The translations under genes and the position numbers were made by a program. Shown here piece after piece: positions 17,419 to 25,320 of a stretch of DNA of 52,424 bases (the stretch's first letter is position 1; each line of letters begins with the position of its first letter). Below the pieces are notes generated by a model. It had not been told where the DNA came from, did no database searches, and saw only the letters and a program-made list of their open reading frames with translations. Source of the stretch: Hyphomicrobiales bacterium (GTDB lineage: Bacteria; Pseudomonadota; Alphaproteobacteria; Rhizobiales; Rhizobiaceae); contig UCEZ01000052.1 in the NCBI GenBank assembly GCA_900471525.1, positions 1-52,424 of the forward strand, in the 5' to 3' direction.

Positions 17419-17615
17419 ATGCGTTCCTTCCTTTAGTCAGTCTCAAGACGGTTTTCACCGCCTCTCCGGAGGGGCGAAACCCTCTGCCAAACTTCAGGAT
17501 GGATCGGGCGACAATGTGACCCTGAGAAGGAACCTTCAAGGCCATGTCGCGATCAGACAACCGACAGAGGTCCGGATTGTGTGTTTCAAACGTGAACGCG
17601 CGCGCCCAAATCGGC

Positions 17616-17649
17616 GGAACCAACTGCGCTCATTTTCAGTTATACTGAA
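17616..17649 (+). promoter_or_regulatory. EcfG-like promoter with overlapping palindrome
   Basis: GGAAC (17616-17620), 17 bases, then AGTT (17638-17641) approximates the GGAAC-N16/17-CGTT consensus of the alphaproteobacterial general stress sigma factor. It overlaps a perfect palindrome TTCAGT-TAT-ACTGAA (17635-17649) that also contains a sigma-70-like TATACT. One or both may control the DUF1059 gene, which begins 47 bases downstream of the palindrome. Confidence 0.4.
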
Positions 17650-17695
17650 CGCATTCCGCCGATAGGGGGAATGCGCAAACGCAAGGAGGAGCATC

Positions 17696-17881
17696 ATGCG
17701 ATTGTTTGAATGCGGGACCCTCGTGCCCGGCTGCGACTGGCACACCCGGGCAGACAACGACGCCGAAGTCGTGCGCCGCGCCGTCGAGCACATGCGCTCT
17801 GCGCATGGGGAAACGCTGATCCGTGAAAACATGATCGACAACATCAAGGCACGTATCGTCGAGGAAACGAAAGCCGCCTGA
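17696..17881 (+). CDS. DUF1059 small protein
   Basis: A 61-residue protein with FECGTLVPGCDW and HMRSAHGE: the Cys-x7-Cys and His pattern of DUF1059, annotated in the family as a possible small metal-binding protein. AAGGAGG lies at ideal spacing. It is a single-gene unit with a promoter region that suggests stress control. Its biochemical role is unknown. Confidence 0.88.
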   Translation: MRLFECGTLVPGCDWHTRADNDAEVVRRAVEHMRSAHGETLIRENMIDNIKARIVEETKAA

Positions 17882-17901
17882 TCCCGGATCATCGCCAGAT
17901 T

Positions 17902-19152
17902 TCAAACCAGCGTTTGAAGCCGGGCAACGAGCGTTGCCCGGTCGGCATTGAAATTGCCATTGACCCACTTATCCTCAAGCTCGCCAAGAATTTCCCCGAC
18001 ACGCGGCCCGGCGGGAATGCCGATGGCCAGAACGTCGGCACCGGTGAGCGGAAAGACCGGTTTCTGCCATTTCTCCGCCCGCGACAGCAGCCGCTGAAGC
18101 CGCGCCGTCTCAGGCAATTGCGCCGGATCGTTTTCGGATTTCTGCCGCGATGACGCGAGCGCCAGCCTCAGAACGGTGCCCAACCCGTTTGCCCCGTGCC
18201 GATAAAGCAGCCGGTCGAAAGCCGTATCGGCAATAACAGCCGGCAGGCGCGGAGCCTTGGCCCATGCGGAGAAAGTGGCAGCTTCCGACTTCGATAGACG
18301 CAGCCGTTTTGCCATCGCCTCCAGCCGCTCCGCGTCCGGTGGAATGATCGCCGCCAGCCGCAGCAGGGCATCGGGCTGCCAGCCGAACGTCAGCTCGGCT
18401 GCAATCAGCGCGGGGATGGCATCGATGCCCCATTTTTCGCTTTCCGGCAGAATTTCCGTGAGGACTCCCGCCTGCCGCATCCAGAGCAAGGCGCGGCCGG
18501 GATCCCTGGCCGAGAGCAGCTTCTTCAATTCCGACCAGACCCGCTCGGCAGAAAGCCCCGACAGTTTTGAGCGTGCCTGTGCGCAAGCGCGAAGACCGTC
18601 GGCATCGGGCCTGCCGGAGCCGTAATGGGCAAAGAAGCGAAAGAAGCGCAGCACCCGGAGATAATCTTCCGCCACACGCTCAGCGGCATTGCCGATGAAG
18701 CGGATATTTCGCTTTTCGATATCAGGCAACCCACCGACCAGATCGATGACCTCGCCTTTGGCATTGGCATAGAGTGCGTTGATCGTCAGGTCCCGCCGCT
18801 CGGCGTCAACTTTCCAGTCCGCACCAAAAGCAACCTCGGCGCGGCGGCCATCGGTTTCAACGTCACGGCGCAGTGTCGTCACTTCGTATGGCACGCCATC
18901 GACCACCAGCGTCACCGTGCCATGATCGATCCCCGTCGGCACCGACTTGATGCCGGCCGCCTTGGCGCGGGCAACGACCTCTTCCGGCAAAAGCGTGGTC
19001 GCCATGTCGATATCGGCGACGGCAAGCCCCATCAGGCTGTTGCGTACCGCGCCGCCGACGACGCGAACCTCGCCGCCATCGGCGTTGAGAAGATCAAAGA
19101 CGCGCGTCAGCGCAGGCGCCGAAAACCAGGTTTCAGCGGCAACGGAGGTCAT
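17902..19152 (-). CDS. CCA tRNA nucleotidyltransferase
   Basis: Class II nucleotidyltransferase that builds or repairs the CCA end of tRNA. 416 residues. The catalytic core has VRVVGGAVRNSLMG and DIDMATTLLPEE (the DxD metal site), then ERRDLTINALY and the EDYLRVLRFFRF segment of the tRNA-binding head. The family is shared with poly(A) polymerase I; the length and the neighbouring NUDIX gene fit the rhizobial CCA-adding enzyme. Its start overlaps the stop of the NUDIX gene by 4 bases. Confidence 0.93.
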   Translation of the reverse strand: MTSVAAETWFSAPALTRVFDLLNADGGEVRVVGGAVRNSLMGLAVADIDMATTLLPEEVVARAKAAGIKSVPTGIDHGTVTLVVDGVPYEVTTLRRDVETDGRRAEVAFGADWKVDAERRDLTINALYANAKGEVIDLVGGLPDIEKRNIRFIGNAAERVAEDYLRVLRFFRFFAHYGSGRPDADGLRACAQARSKLSGLSAERVWSELKKLLSARDPGRALLWMRQAGVLTEILPESEKWGIDAIPALIAAELTFGWQPDALLRLAAIIPPDAERLEAMAKRLRLSKSEAATFSAWAKAPRLPAVIADTAFDRLLYRHGANGLGTVLRLALASSRQKSENDPAQLPETARLQRLLSRAEKWQKPVFPLTGADVLAIGIPAGPRVGEILGELEDKWVNGNFNADRATLVARLQTLV

Positions 19153-19781
19153 GCGTAAAGCCTTTCATACAACATGCGGACAATACCCGCGGTAATGCCC
19201 CAGATATTCCGGTCTCCATAGGGCATGCGGTAGAACTGTCGCTCGGCGCCCTGCCAGGTCGCCCGGCCGCGCCCATGATTGCGCGGGTTCATCAGGAAAG
19301 ACAGAGGTACGTCGAAGACGGAATCGACTTCCACCGGATTAAGCACCAGATCGTAGCCCGGCTGGACGACGGCTAGGACCGGCGTGATGCGAAAACCGGA
19401 CATCGCCATGTAATAGGGCAACCGGCCGACCGTCTCGACGAAGCGGCGATCGAGCCCGATCTCCTCTTCGGTTTCACGCAAAGCCGCACGCTCCGGCGTA
19501 TCGTCTTCCGGGTCTATGGCTCCGCCGGGAAAGGCGACCTGACCGGAATGCTTGCGCAGCGTAGCGGTGCGCTGGGTAAAAATGACACGGGCCTCATCGC
19601 CATCGTCGATAACGGGGACGAGAACGGCGGCATCCTTCAGTTTCATCGTTTCGAGATAGGGCACCGTATCGGGATTGAGCAGAAAATCGCCATGCTCGCG
19701 CCAGGCCTCTTCCACCGGACTGCCGGATTGCTCCAGCGCACGGCGGCGAAAATCATCGGCTGAAAACAGGATCTCCGTCAT
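19149..19781 (-). CDS. NUDIX hydrolase, probable CoA pyrophosphatase
   Basis: 210 residues. The Nudix box GGAIDPEDDTPERAALRETEEEIG matches Gx5Ex7REUxEExGU, and the preceding RKHSGQVAFPGG is the UPF0035/CoA-pyrophosphatase signature (LLTxRSxxLRxHxGQVxFPGG type). It probably cleaves CoA or its derivatives. It overlaps both neighbours by 4 bases: the stop of the DUF1285 gene upstream and the start of the CCA enzyme downstream, so the three are one operon. Confidence 0.92.
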   Translation of the reverse strand: MTEILFSADDFRRRALEQSGSPVEEAWREHGDFLLNPDTVPYLETMKLKDAAVLVPVIDDGDEARVIFTQRTATLRKHSGQVAFPGGAIDPEDDTPERAALRETEEEIGLDRRFVETVGRLPYYMAMSGFRITPVLAVVQPGYDLVLNPVEVDSVFDVPLSFLMNPRNHGRGRATWQGAERQFYRMPYGDRNIWGITAGIVRMLYERLYA

Positions 19782-20401
19782 GCTGACAGTACTTCCAGTT
19801 CTTGAGCGGGCATGACCGGAAACACCACGCCGCCGGAGCGAACGGCAAACATCTCTATGCCGTCAATCACAATCGTCTCACCGAGTGCGACCAGATCATA
19901 CATCACGGCGCGCGAAACCAGCGCCTCCAGCCGGCCACGCACATGCAGATAGGGTTTCAGCTCGCTGTTGTCGCCATGGACGACGAAGCGCAGCGCATGG
20001 TTCACTCCCGCTTCCACGACATCGCCGACATTGGTGCGGAAGGTGATGACCGGCTCACCCTCGCGTTCGGTAACATTCATCTCGACGACAACGAAAGGGG
20101 CATCGACGATGCGGATGCCCAGTTTTTCCACAGGAGTTACGAGATAGGTCTTGCCGTCCTCGTCCTTGCGCAGAACCGTGGAAAACAGGCGCACCAGCGG
20201 CTGCCGGCCGATCGGCGTGCCCATGTAGAACCAGGTGCCGTCAGGGCGGATTTCCATGTCGATATCACCGCAAAACGGCGGATTCCACCGCTCCACAGGC
20301 GGCAAACCCTTGGTTTGACCATTCGTCTGCCCTGCCGCGCGCGCGATCAGCGCAGCAAGGCCGGCTGCATCGCCCGTCTTATGTATTTCGGCATCCGCCA
20401 T
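19778..20401 (-). CDS. DUF1285 protein
   Basis: 207 residues. The family core is visible as PPVERWNPPFCGDIDMEI, WFYMGTPIGRQPLVRLF and the YLVTPVEKLGIRVDAPF-like region. The start is the ATG preceded by GGACGGAAC; 17 further residues are possible from an upstream ATG but are basic and unlike the family. It is the first gene of a three-gene operon with the NUDIX and CCA enzymes. Function unknown. It is divergent from moxR. Confidence 0.88.
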   Translation of the reverse strand: MADAEIHKTGDAAGLAALIARAAGQTNGQTKGLPPVERWNPPFCGDIDMEIRPDGTWFYMGTPIGRQPLVRLFSTVLRKDEDGKTYLVTPVEKLGIRIVDAPFVVVEMNVTEREGEPVITFRTNVGDVVEAGVNHALRFVVHGDNSELKPYLHVRGRLEALVSRAVMYDLVALGETIVIDGIEMFAVRSGGVVFPVMPAQELEVLSA

Positions 20402-20568
20402 CGTTCCGTCCCGTTTGGCCCTATTCTTGCGTTTTATCGAGCACCGGCTCACGAGATAGTGCGTTGCTCACGTCTTGTCAGCCATTGTGCGGAGCATAGA
20501 TTGAAAAACAGAGACGGAAAGAGCGCTTTTCGCGATTCGGCACCATTGCCGGCCACTGGAGACAGACG

Positions 20569-21582
20569 ATGGGTGTGATGAAGACGACAGACGGCGCGGT
20601 CGACGAAAAGGCGATCATCGCCGCCGCAGAAAAGGCGCTCGGTGAGATTGCCCTGATCCGCAAGGAAGTCGGCAAGGTGATCTTCGGCCAGGAAAGTGTC
20701 GTCGAACAGACGCTGCTTGCCGTTCTCTCCGGCGGTCACACCCTTCTGGTCGGGGTTCCCGGCCTTGCCAAGACCAAACTGGTCTCGACGCTCGGCACCG
20801 TGCTTGGCCTCAACTCAAGCCGCATCCAGTTTACCCCGGACCTGATGCCGTCCGATATTCTCGGCTCGGAAGTGATGGATCAGGACGAGAACGGACGGCG
20901 CTCCTTCCGCTTCGTGCCCGGCCCGATCTTCACGCAACTGCTGATGGCCGACGAGATCAACCGCGCCAGTCCGCGCACCCAGTCAGCGCTGCTGCAGGCC
21001 ATGCAGGAATATCACGTGACGGTGGCCGGCCAGCGCAACGACCTGCCGCAACCCTTCCATGTGCTCGCCACCCAGAACCCTCTGGAGCAGGAGGGCACCT
21101 ATCCCCTGCCGGAAGCCCAACTCGACCGCTTCCTGATGCAGGTGGATGTCGGCTATCCGGAGCTTGCTGCCGAGCGGCAGATCCTGCTAGAGACGACCGG
21201 CGTGCATGAGCAGGAAGCCCATGGCGTCATCGACGCCAGCCAGCTTCAGGCTATCCAGCACCTGATCCGGCAGATGCCAGTCAGCGAGAAAGTCGTCGAT
21301 GCCATTCTGTCGCTCGTTCGCTCGGCCCGCCCCGGCAACGGCAATGCGACAACGGACAAGAACGTTGCCTGGGGTCCCGGCCCGCGTGCCGGCCAGTCGC
21401 TGATGCTCTGCGCCCGCGCCCGAGCCCTCTACGACGGCAGGCTCGCGCCATCCATCGATGACATCATGGCCTTGGCCGAACCCGTTCTGCAGCACCGCAT
21501 GGCGCTGACCTTCGCAGCAAGGGCAGAAGGCATGTCGGTGCGTGACGTCATCACCGGCCTGGTCAAGCAAGCCAAAGGATAG
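20569..21582 (+). CDS. MoxR-family AAA+ ATPase
   Basis: 337 residues. Walker A is GVPGLAKTK (a MoxR-type loop), Walker B is LLMADEINRASPRTQSALLQAMQE, and sensor 1 lies in LATQNPLEQEGTYPLPEAQLDRF. A C-terminal lid follows. MoxR ATPases act as chaperones with DUF58 and VWA-domain partners, which are exactly the next genes. It starts the four-gene operon; the next gene begins after 3 bases. Confidence 0.95.
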   Translation: MGVMKTTDGAVDEKAIIAAAEKALGEIALIRKEVGKVIFGQESVVEQTLLAVLSGGHTLLVGVPGLAKTKLVSTLGTVLGLNSSRIQFTPDLMPSDILGSEVMDQDENGRRSFRFVPGPIFTQLLMADEINRASPRTQSALLQAMQEYHVTVAGQRNDLPQPFHVLATQNPLEQEGTYPLPEAQLDRFLMQVDVGYPELAAERQILLETTGVHEQEAHGVIDASQLQAIQHLIRQMPVSEKVVDAILSLVRSARPGNGNATTDKNVAWGPGPRAGQSLMLCARARALYDGRLAPSIDDIMALAEPVLQHRMALTFAARAEGMSVRDVITGLVKQAKG

Positions 21583-21585
21583 TGA

Positions 21586-22506
21586 ATGGCTGCCATAGGG
21601 CAAATCGTCGAGCCGACACCATCTGGAGAAGTTCTTTCCCGCGCACAAAGCCGTGCCCGGCTGATCCCCGATTGCATGGTCGAGGCAAAGCGCATCGCTA
21701 ATACCGTGATTTCCGGCTGGCACGGTCGGCGCAAGCGCGGCATAGGCGAGAATTTCTGGCAGTTCCGGCCCTATAGCGATGGTGAAAGCCTGTCGCGCAT
21801 CGATTGGCGCCGCTCGGCCCGCGACGACCATACCTATGTTCGCGACCGCGAATGGGAGGCCGCCCACACCATCTGGCTCTGGGCCGATCTTTCGCCATCG
21901 ATGATGTACAAGTCGAAATTCGGCACGGTCTCCAAGGAAAGCCGCGCACTGGTGCTGATGCTGGCGTTTGCCGAAATTCTCGCCCGCTCCGGCGAGCGCA
22001 TCGGTTGTCCGGGCGTGATGGAACCCGTTTCGGCGCGCAATGCCGCCGAACGGCTGGCAACGGCGTTGATGCACACGCCTCTTTCCGGTGGCCTGCCGCA
22101 AACGACGATGATCCGCGGCATGAGTGACCTCGTGCTGATCGGCGACTTCCTCGACCCGGCGGACACGATCATGGCACGCCTCGGGCCACTTGCACGACGC
22201 GGATTGCGCGGCCATGTCGTCGAGATCGCCGACCCGGCAGAGGAGAGCTTCCCCTATGCCGGGCGCACCGAATTCACTGACCCGGAAACCGGTGAGAAGT
22301 TGACAGCCGGACGCGCCGAGATCGTCCGCGACGACTATCGCCGCGCCTATATCGCCCGGCGGCACAGCCTCGGCGAAAACCTGCGCCATCTCGGCTGGAC
22401 GTTCACGCCCCACCGCACCGATCACCTCGCCTCCGAGGCGTTGGTCGCGGTCCACATGTATCTGTCCGGCATGCCCGGACGCGCCACCCATGGAGGCCAG
22501 CTTTGA
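21586..22506 (+). CDS. DUF58 domain protein
   Basis: 306 residues. The DUF58 signature is FRPYSDGESLSRIDWRRSAR near residue 65, followed by a VWA-like fold in which LWADLSPSM carries a D-x-S-x-S-like start. These proteins are partners of MoxR ATPases; their own activity is unclear. It ends in TTGA overlap with the next gene, showing tight coupling. Confidence 0.92.
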   Translation: MAAIGQIVEPTPSGEVLSRAQSRARLIPDCMVEAKRIANTVISGWHGRRKRGIGENFWQFRPYSDGESLSRIDWRRSARDDHTYVRDREWEAAHTIWLWADLSPSMMYKSKFGTVSKESRALVLMLAFAEILARSGERIGCPGVMEPVSARNAAERLATALMHTPLSGGLPQTTMIRGMSDLVLIGDFLDPADTIMARLGPLARRGLRGHVVEIADPAEESFPYAGRTEFTDPETGEKLTAGRAEIVRDDYRRAYIARRHSLGENLRHLGWTFTPHRTDHLASEALVAVHMYLSGMPGRATHGGQL

Positions 22507-25310
22507 GCTTCCTGCCGTTCATCTTCGCCAATCCGCTGATGCTCGCAGCCCTCGTTGCCTTGCCGGCGATCTGGTGGCTGCTGCGCATGACGCCGCCGAA
22601 ACCGGTGACCGAGGTCTTTCCGCCGCTCAGGATTCTCGCGAGCGTCTTGAAACGTGAGGAAACACCTTCGAAGAGCCCCTGGTGGCTGACGCTGCTGCGC
22701 ATGCTGATGGCCGCCGCCATCATCCTCGCCATCGCCGACCCGGTCTTCAATCCGCGCTCGAACACGCTGGCAGGCAACGGTCCGTTGGCGCTGGTGATCG
22801 ACAACAGCTGGGCCACGGCGACGGATTGGGAGCGCCGGGTTGCAACGGCCGAGGCGCTGATCGGCGATGCGGAATCGAAGGATCTGCCGGTCTCGATCGT
22901 CTTCACCGCCGACAGCGAACACAATGCCGTGCCGGGATCGGCAATGGTCGCTCGCACTCGCATGGCCGCAGCTTCACCGCAGCCGCTTCGGCCCAATCGG
23001 GAAGCAGCGGTCAACGCATTGCGGACGGCGCTCAATGGGACGGCTCCCGGCACGCTGGCTTTCCTGTCTGATGGTATCGATGCCGGCGACACGAAGGTCA
23101 TGGCAGAGCTTGCCGCCCTCTCTCCGGAAATTTTCCGATTGATCGAGGGCAGCAACGACCAGGCCGTGGCGATCACCAATTCCGCCAATGACGCCGAGTC
23201 CATGGTGGTCAGCGCCAGCCGGCTCGATACGGCCCAAGCGCGGACATTGCCGATCACCGCCTATGACGCGCGTGGGCGGGCGATCGCCAATGGCTCTGTC
23301 GCCTTTGCAGCCGGTGAAGGCGTCGCCAAGGGAACGCTTGCCGCCCCCTTCGAACTACGCAACGATTTTGCCCGCGTCGCCATTGACGGCGCGGCGACGG
23401 CCGGCGGCACGTTCCTGCTCGATGACGGCTTCCGCCGCCGTCGCGTGGCGCTTCTGAGCGGCGAGGCTCGCGACCAGTCGCAGCCGCTGCTTTCTCCGCT
23501 CTACTATATCAACCGGGCGCTCGCGCCCTATGCCGATCTCGTCCAGCCGAGCGAAACCGATCTTGCTGTCTCGATCCCCGAGCTTCTGGCGCAGAAACCG
23601 TCCATGCTGATCATGGCTGATATCGGCCGTCTGCCGGAGGAAACCTATGCGCCGGTCGCCAAGTGGATCGAAAACGGCGGCACGCTGATCCGCTTCGCCG
23701 GGCCACGCCTTGCCGCAGCCCCCGCCGATGATCCACTGGTGCCCGTAACCCTGCGGCAGGGCGAACGTGCACTGGGCGGCGCCCTCTCCTGGTCCGAACC
23801 GCAGCCGCTCGCTGACTATCCGGCGCTCAGCCCTTTCGCGGGGATGCCGCGTCCGGAAGGCATCCTCGTCAAGCGGCAGGTGCTCGCCGAACCCACCGCC
23901 GATCTCTCGTCGCGCACCTGGGCAAGCCTTGCCGATGGCACGCCGCTGGTGACAACGAAAACGCAAGGTGCCGGCCGCATCATCCTCTTCCATGTCAGTG
24001 CCGAGGCGACCTGGTCGAACCTTCCGATCTCAGGCGATTTCGTCGAGATGCTGCGCCGGAGCGTGCAACTGTCGCGCAGCGGCGGCGTGGCGAGCGAGGG
24101 GGCGGTACCAGGCCAGACACTGGCGCCTTACCGCCTGCTGAATGCCGATGGCGTGCTGATCAGCGAAACCGGCAGGGCGCGGCCGCTGGAAATCACGGCA
24201 GGAACGACACCGGTTTCCAGTGCCGAAAACCCGCCAGGCCTCTATGGTTCGGAAGAAGGCTTCACCGCCCTGAACCTCTTGCCTCGCGACACCGAACTGA
24301 AGCCGATCGACGCCACGGGGCTTTCCATGCCCTATACAGCCGAACCACTGATCGGCGCCGAGGCGTGGTCGCTGAAACCATCGCTGTTTGCCGCAGCGCT
24401 TATCCTGTTGCTGATTGACTCGGTTATCGTGCTCTTCATGGCCGGTACTTTTGCACGATTGAGAATGCCCGCTGCCGCCGCAATCGTCATCGCTCTTGCC
24501 GCCGGTACCTTCGTTGCAATGCCCGGCCAATCTCTTGCCGACGACAGCAAGCCCGGCGACGAAAAAATCCTCGAACGGCTGGACAAGACCCATCTTGCCT
24601 ATGTCGTTACCGGCGAAGCCGATGTCGACCGCCTTTCGGAACGCGGACTTGCCGGCCTCACCGAATTCCTGACCTATCGCACGACGCTCGAACCAGGTCC
24701 ACCCGTCGGTCTCGATATCACCTCGGACGAATTGTCCTTCTATTCGCTGATCTACTGGCCGATTTCCGCCAATGCGCCGATGCCGAGCCCGCAGGCCGTT
24801 AGCCGCATCGACGCCTACATGCGCGCCGGAGGCACCGTGTTGTTTGACACGCGCGACCAGTTTTCCTCGCTTGGAACCAATGCCGACACCAGCCCGAATG
24901 CCGAGCGGCTGCAGGCGATCCTCGCCGACCTCGACATTCCGCCGCTGGAGCCGGTGCCGACCGACAACGTACTGACCAAGTCCTTCTACCTGCTTTCGAA
25001 TTTCCCGGGACGCTACAATGGCAGCCCGCTGTGGATCGAAGCGCAGCCGGACAACGGCTCGCAGCCGACCGGCAGGCCCGCACGCTCCGGCGACGGCGTG
25101 TCGCCGATCATGATCACCGGCAACGATTTTGCCGGTGCCTGGGCGATCGACGGTAATGGGATGCCGCTCCTGCCGACCGTGCCGCCGGATGAGCAGCAGC
25201 GTGAGCTTGCCTTCCGCTCCGGCGTCAACATCATGATGTATATGCTGACCGGCAACTACAAGGCCGATCAGGTGCACATCCCTGCACTGCTCGAACGGCT
25301 TGGCCAGTGA
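22503..25310 (+). CDS. BatA-like membrane protein with DUF4159 C-terminal domain
   Basis: 935 residues, starting at a TTG that overlaps the stop of the DUF58 gene. The N-terminus is the BatA/aerotolerance module: two membrane helices around PLMLAALVALPAIWWLL and LLRMLMAAAIILAIADP. A VWA-like region follows, beginning with LALVIDNSW, in which the second Ser of the MIDAS motif is replaced. Near residues 625-675 there are further hydrophobic segments. The final ~220 residues are DUF4159 (LAYVVTGEADVDRLSERGL; YMRAGGTVLFDTRDQ), a fold related to type 1 glutamine amidotransferases but without an evident catalytic triad. It probably sits in the inner membrane with most of its mass outside the cytoplasm. 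Confidence 0.9.
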   Translation: MSFLPFIFANPLMLAALVALPAIWWLLRMTPPKPVTEVFPPLRILASVLKREETPSKSPWWLTLLRMLMAAAIILAIADPVFNPRSNTLAGNGPLALVIDNSWATATDWERRVATAEALIGDAESKDLPVSIVFTADSEHNAVPGSAMVARTRMAAASPQPLRPNREAAVNALRTALNGTAPGTLAFLSDGIDAGDTKVMAELAALSPEIFRLIEGSNDQAVAITNSANDAESMVVSASRLDTAQARTLPITAYDARGRAIANGSVAFAAGEGVAKGTLAAPFELRNDFARVAIDGAATAGGTFLLDDGFRRRRVALLSGEARDQSQPLLSPLYYINRALAPYADLVQPSETDLAVSIPELLAQKPSMLIMADIGRLPEETYAPVAKWIENGGTLIRFAGPRLAAAPADDPLVPVTLRQGERALGGALSWSEPQPLADYPALSPFAGMPRPEGILVKRQVLAEPTADLSSRTWASLADGTPLVTTKTQGAGRIILFHVSAEATWSNLPISGDFVEMLRRSVQLSRSGGVASEGAVPGQTLAPYRLLNADGVLISETGRARPLEITAGTTPVSSAENPPGLYGSEEGFTALNLLPRDTELKPIDATGLSMPYTAEPLIGAEAWSLKPSLFAAALILLLIDSVIVLFMAGTFARLRMPAAAAIVIALAAGTFVAMPGQSLADDSKPGDEKILERLDKTHLAYVVTGEADVDRLSERGLAGLTEFLTYRTTLEPGPPVGLDITSDELSFYSLIYWPISANAPMPSPQAVSRIDAYMRAGGTVLFDTRDQFSSLGTNADTSPNAERLQAILADLDIPPLEPVPTDNVLTKSFYLLSNFPGRYNGSPLWIEAQPDNGSQPTGRPARSGDGVSPIMITGNDFAGAWAIDGNGMPLLPTVPPDEQQRELAFRSGVNIMMYMLTGNYKADQVHIPALLERLGQ

Positions 25311-25320
25311 GGGGTTGACG

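Noticed and set aside
17450..17490. CGCCTCTCC/GGAGGGGCG near-palindrome upstream of the DUF4168 gene
   Set aside because: Short, with mismatches, no T-run; not distinguishable from chance in GC-rich DNA.
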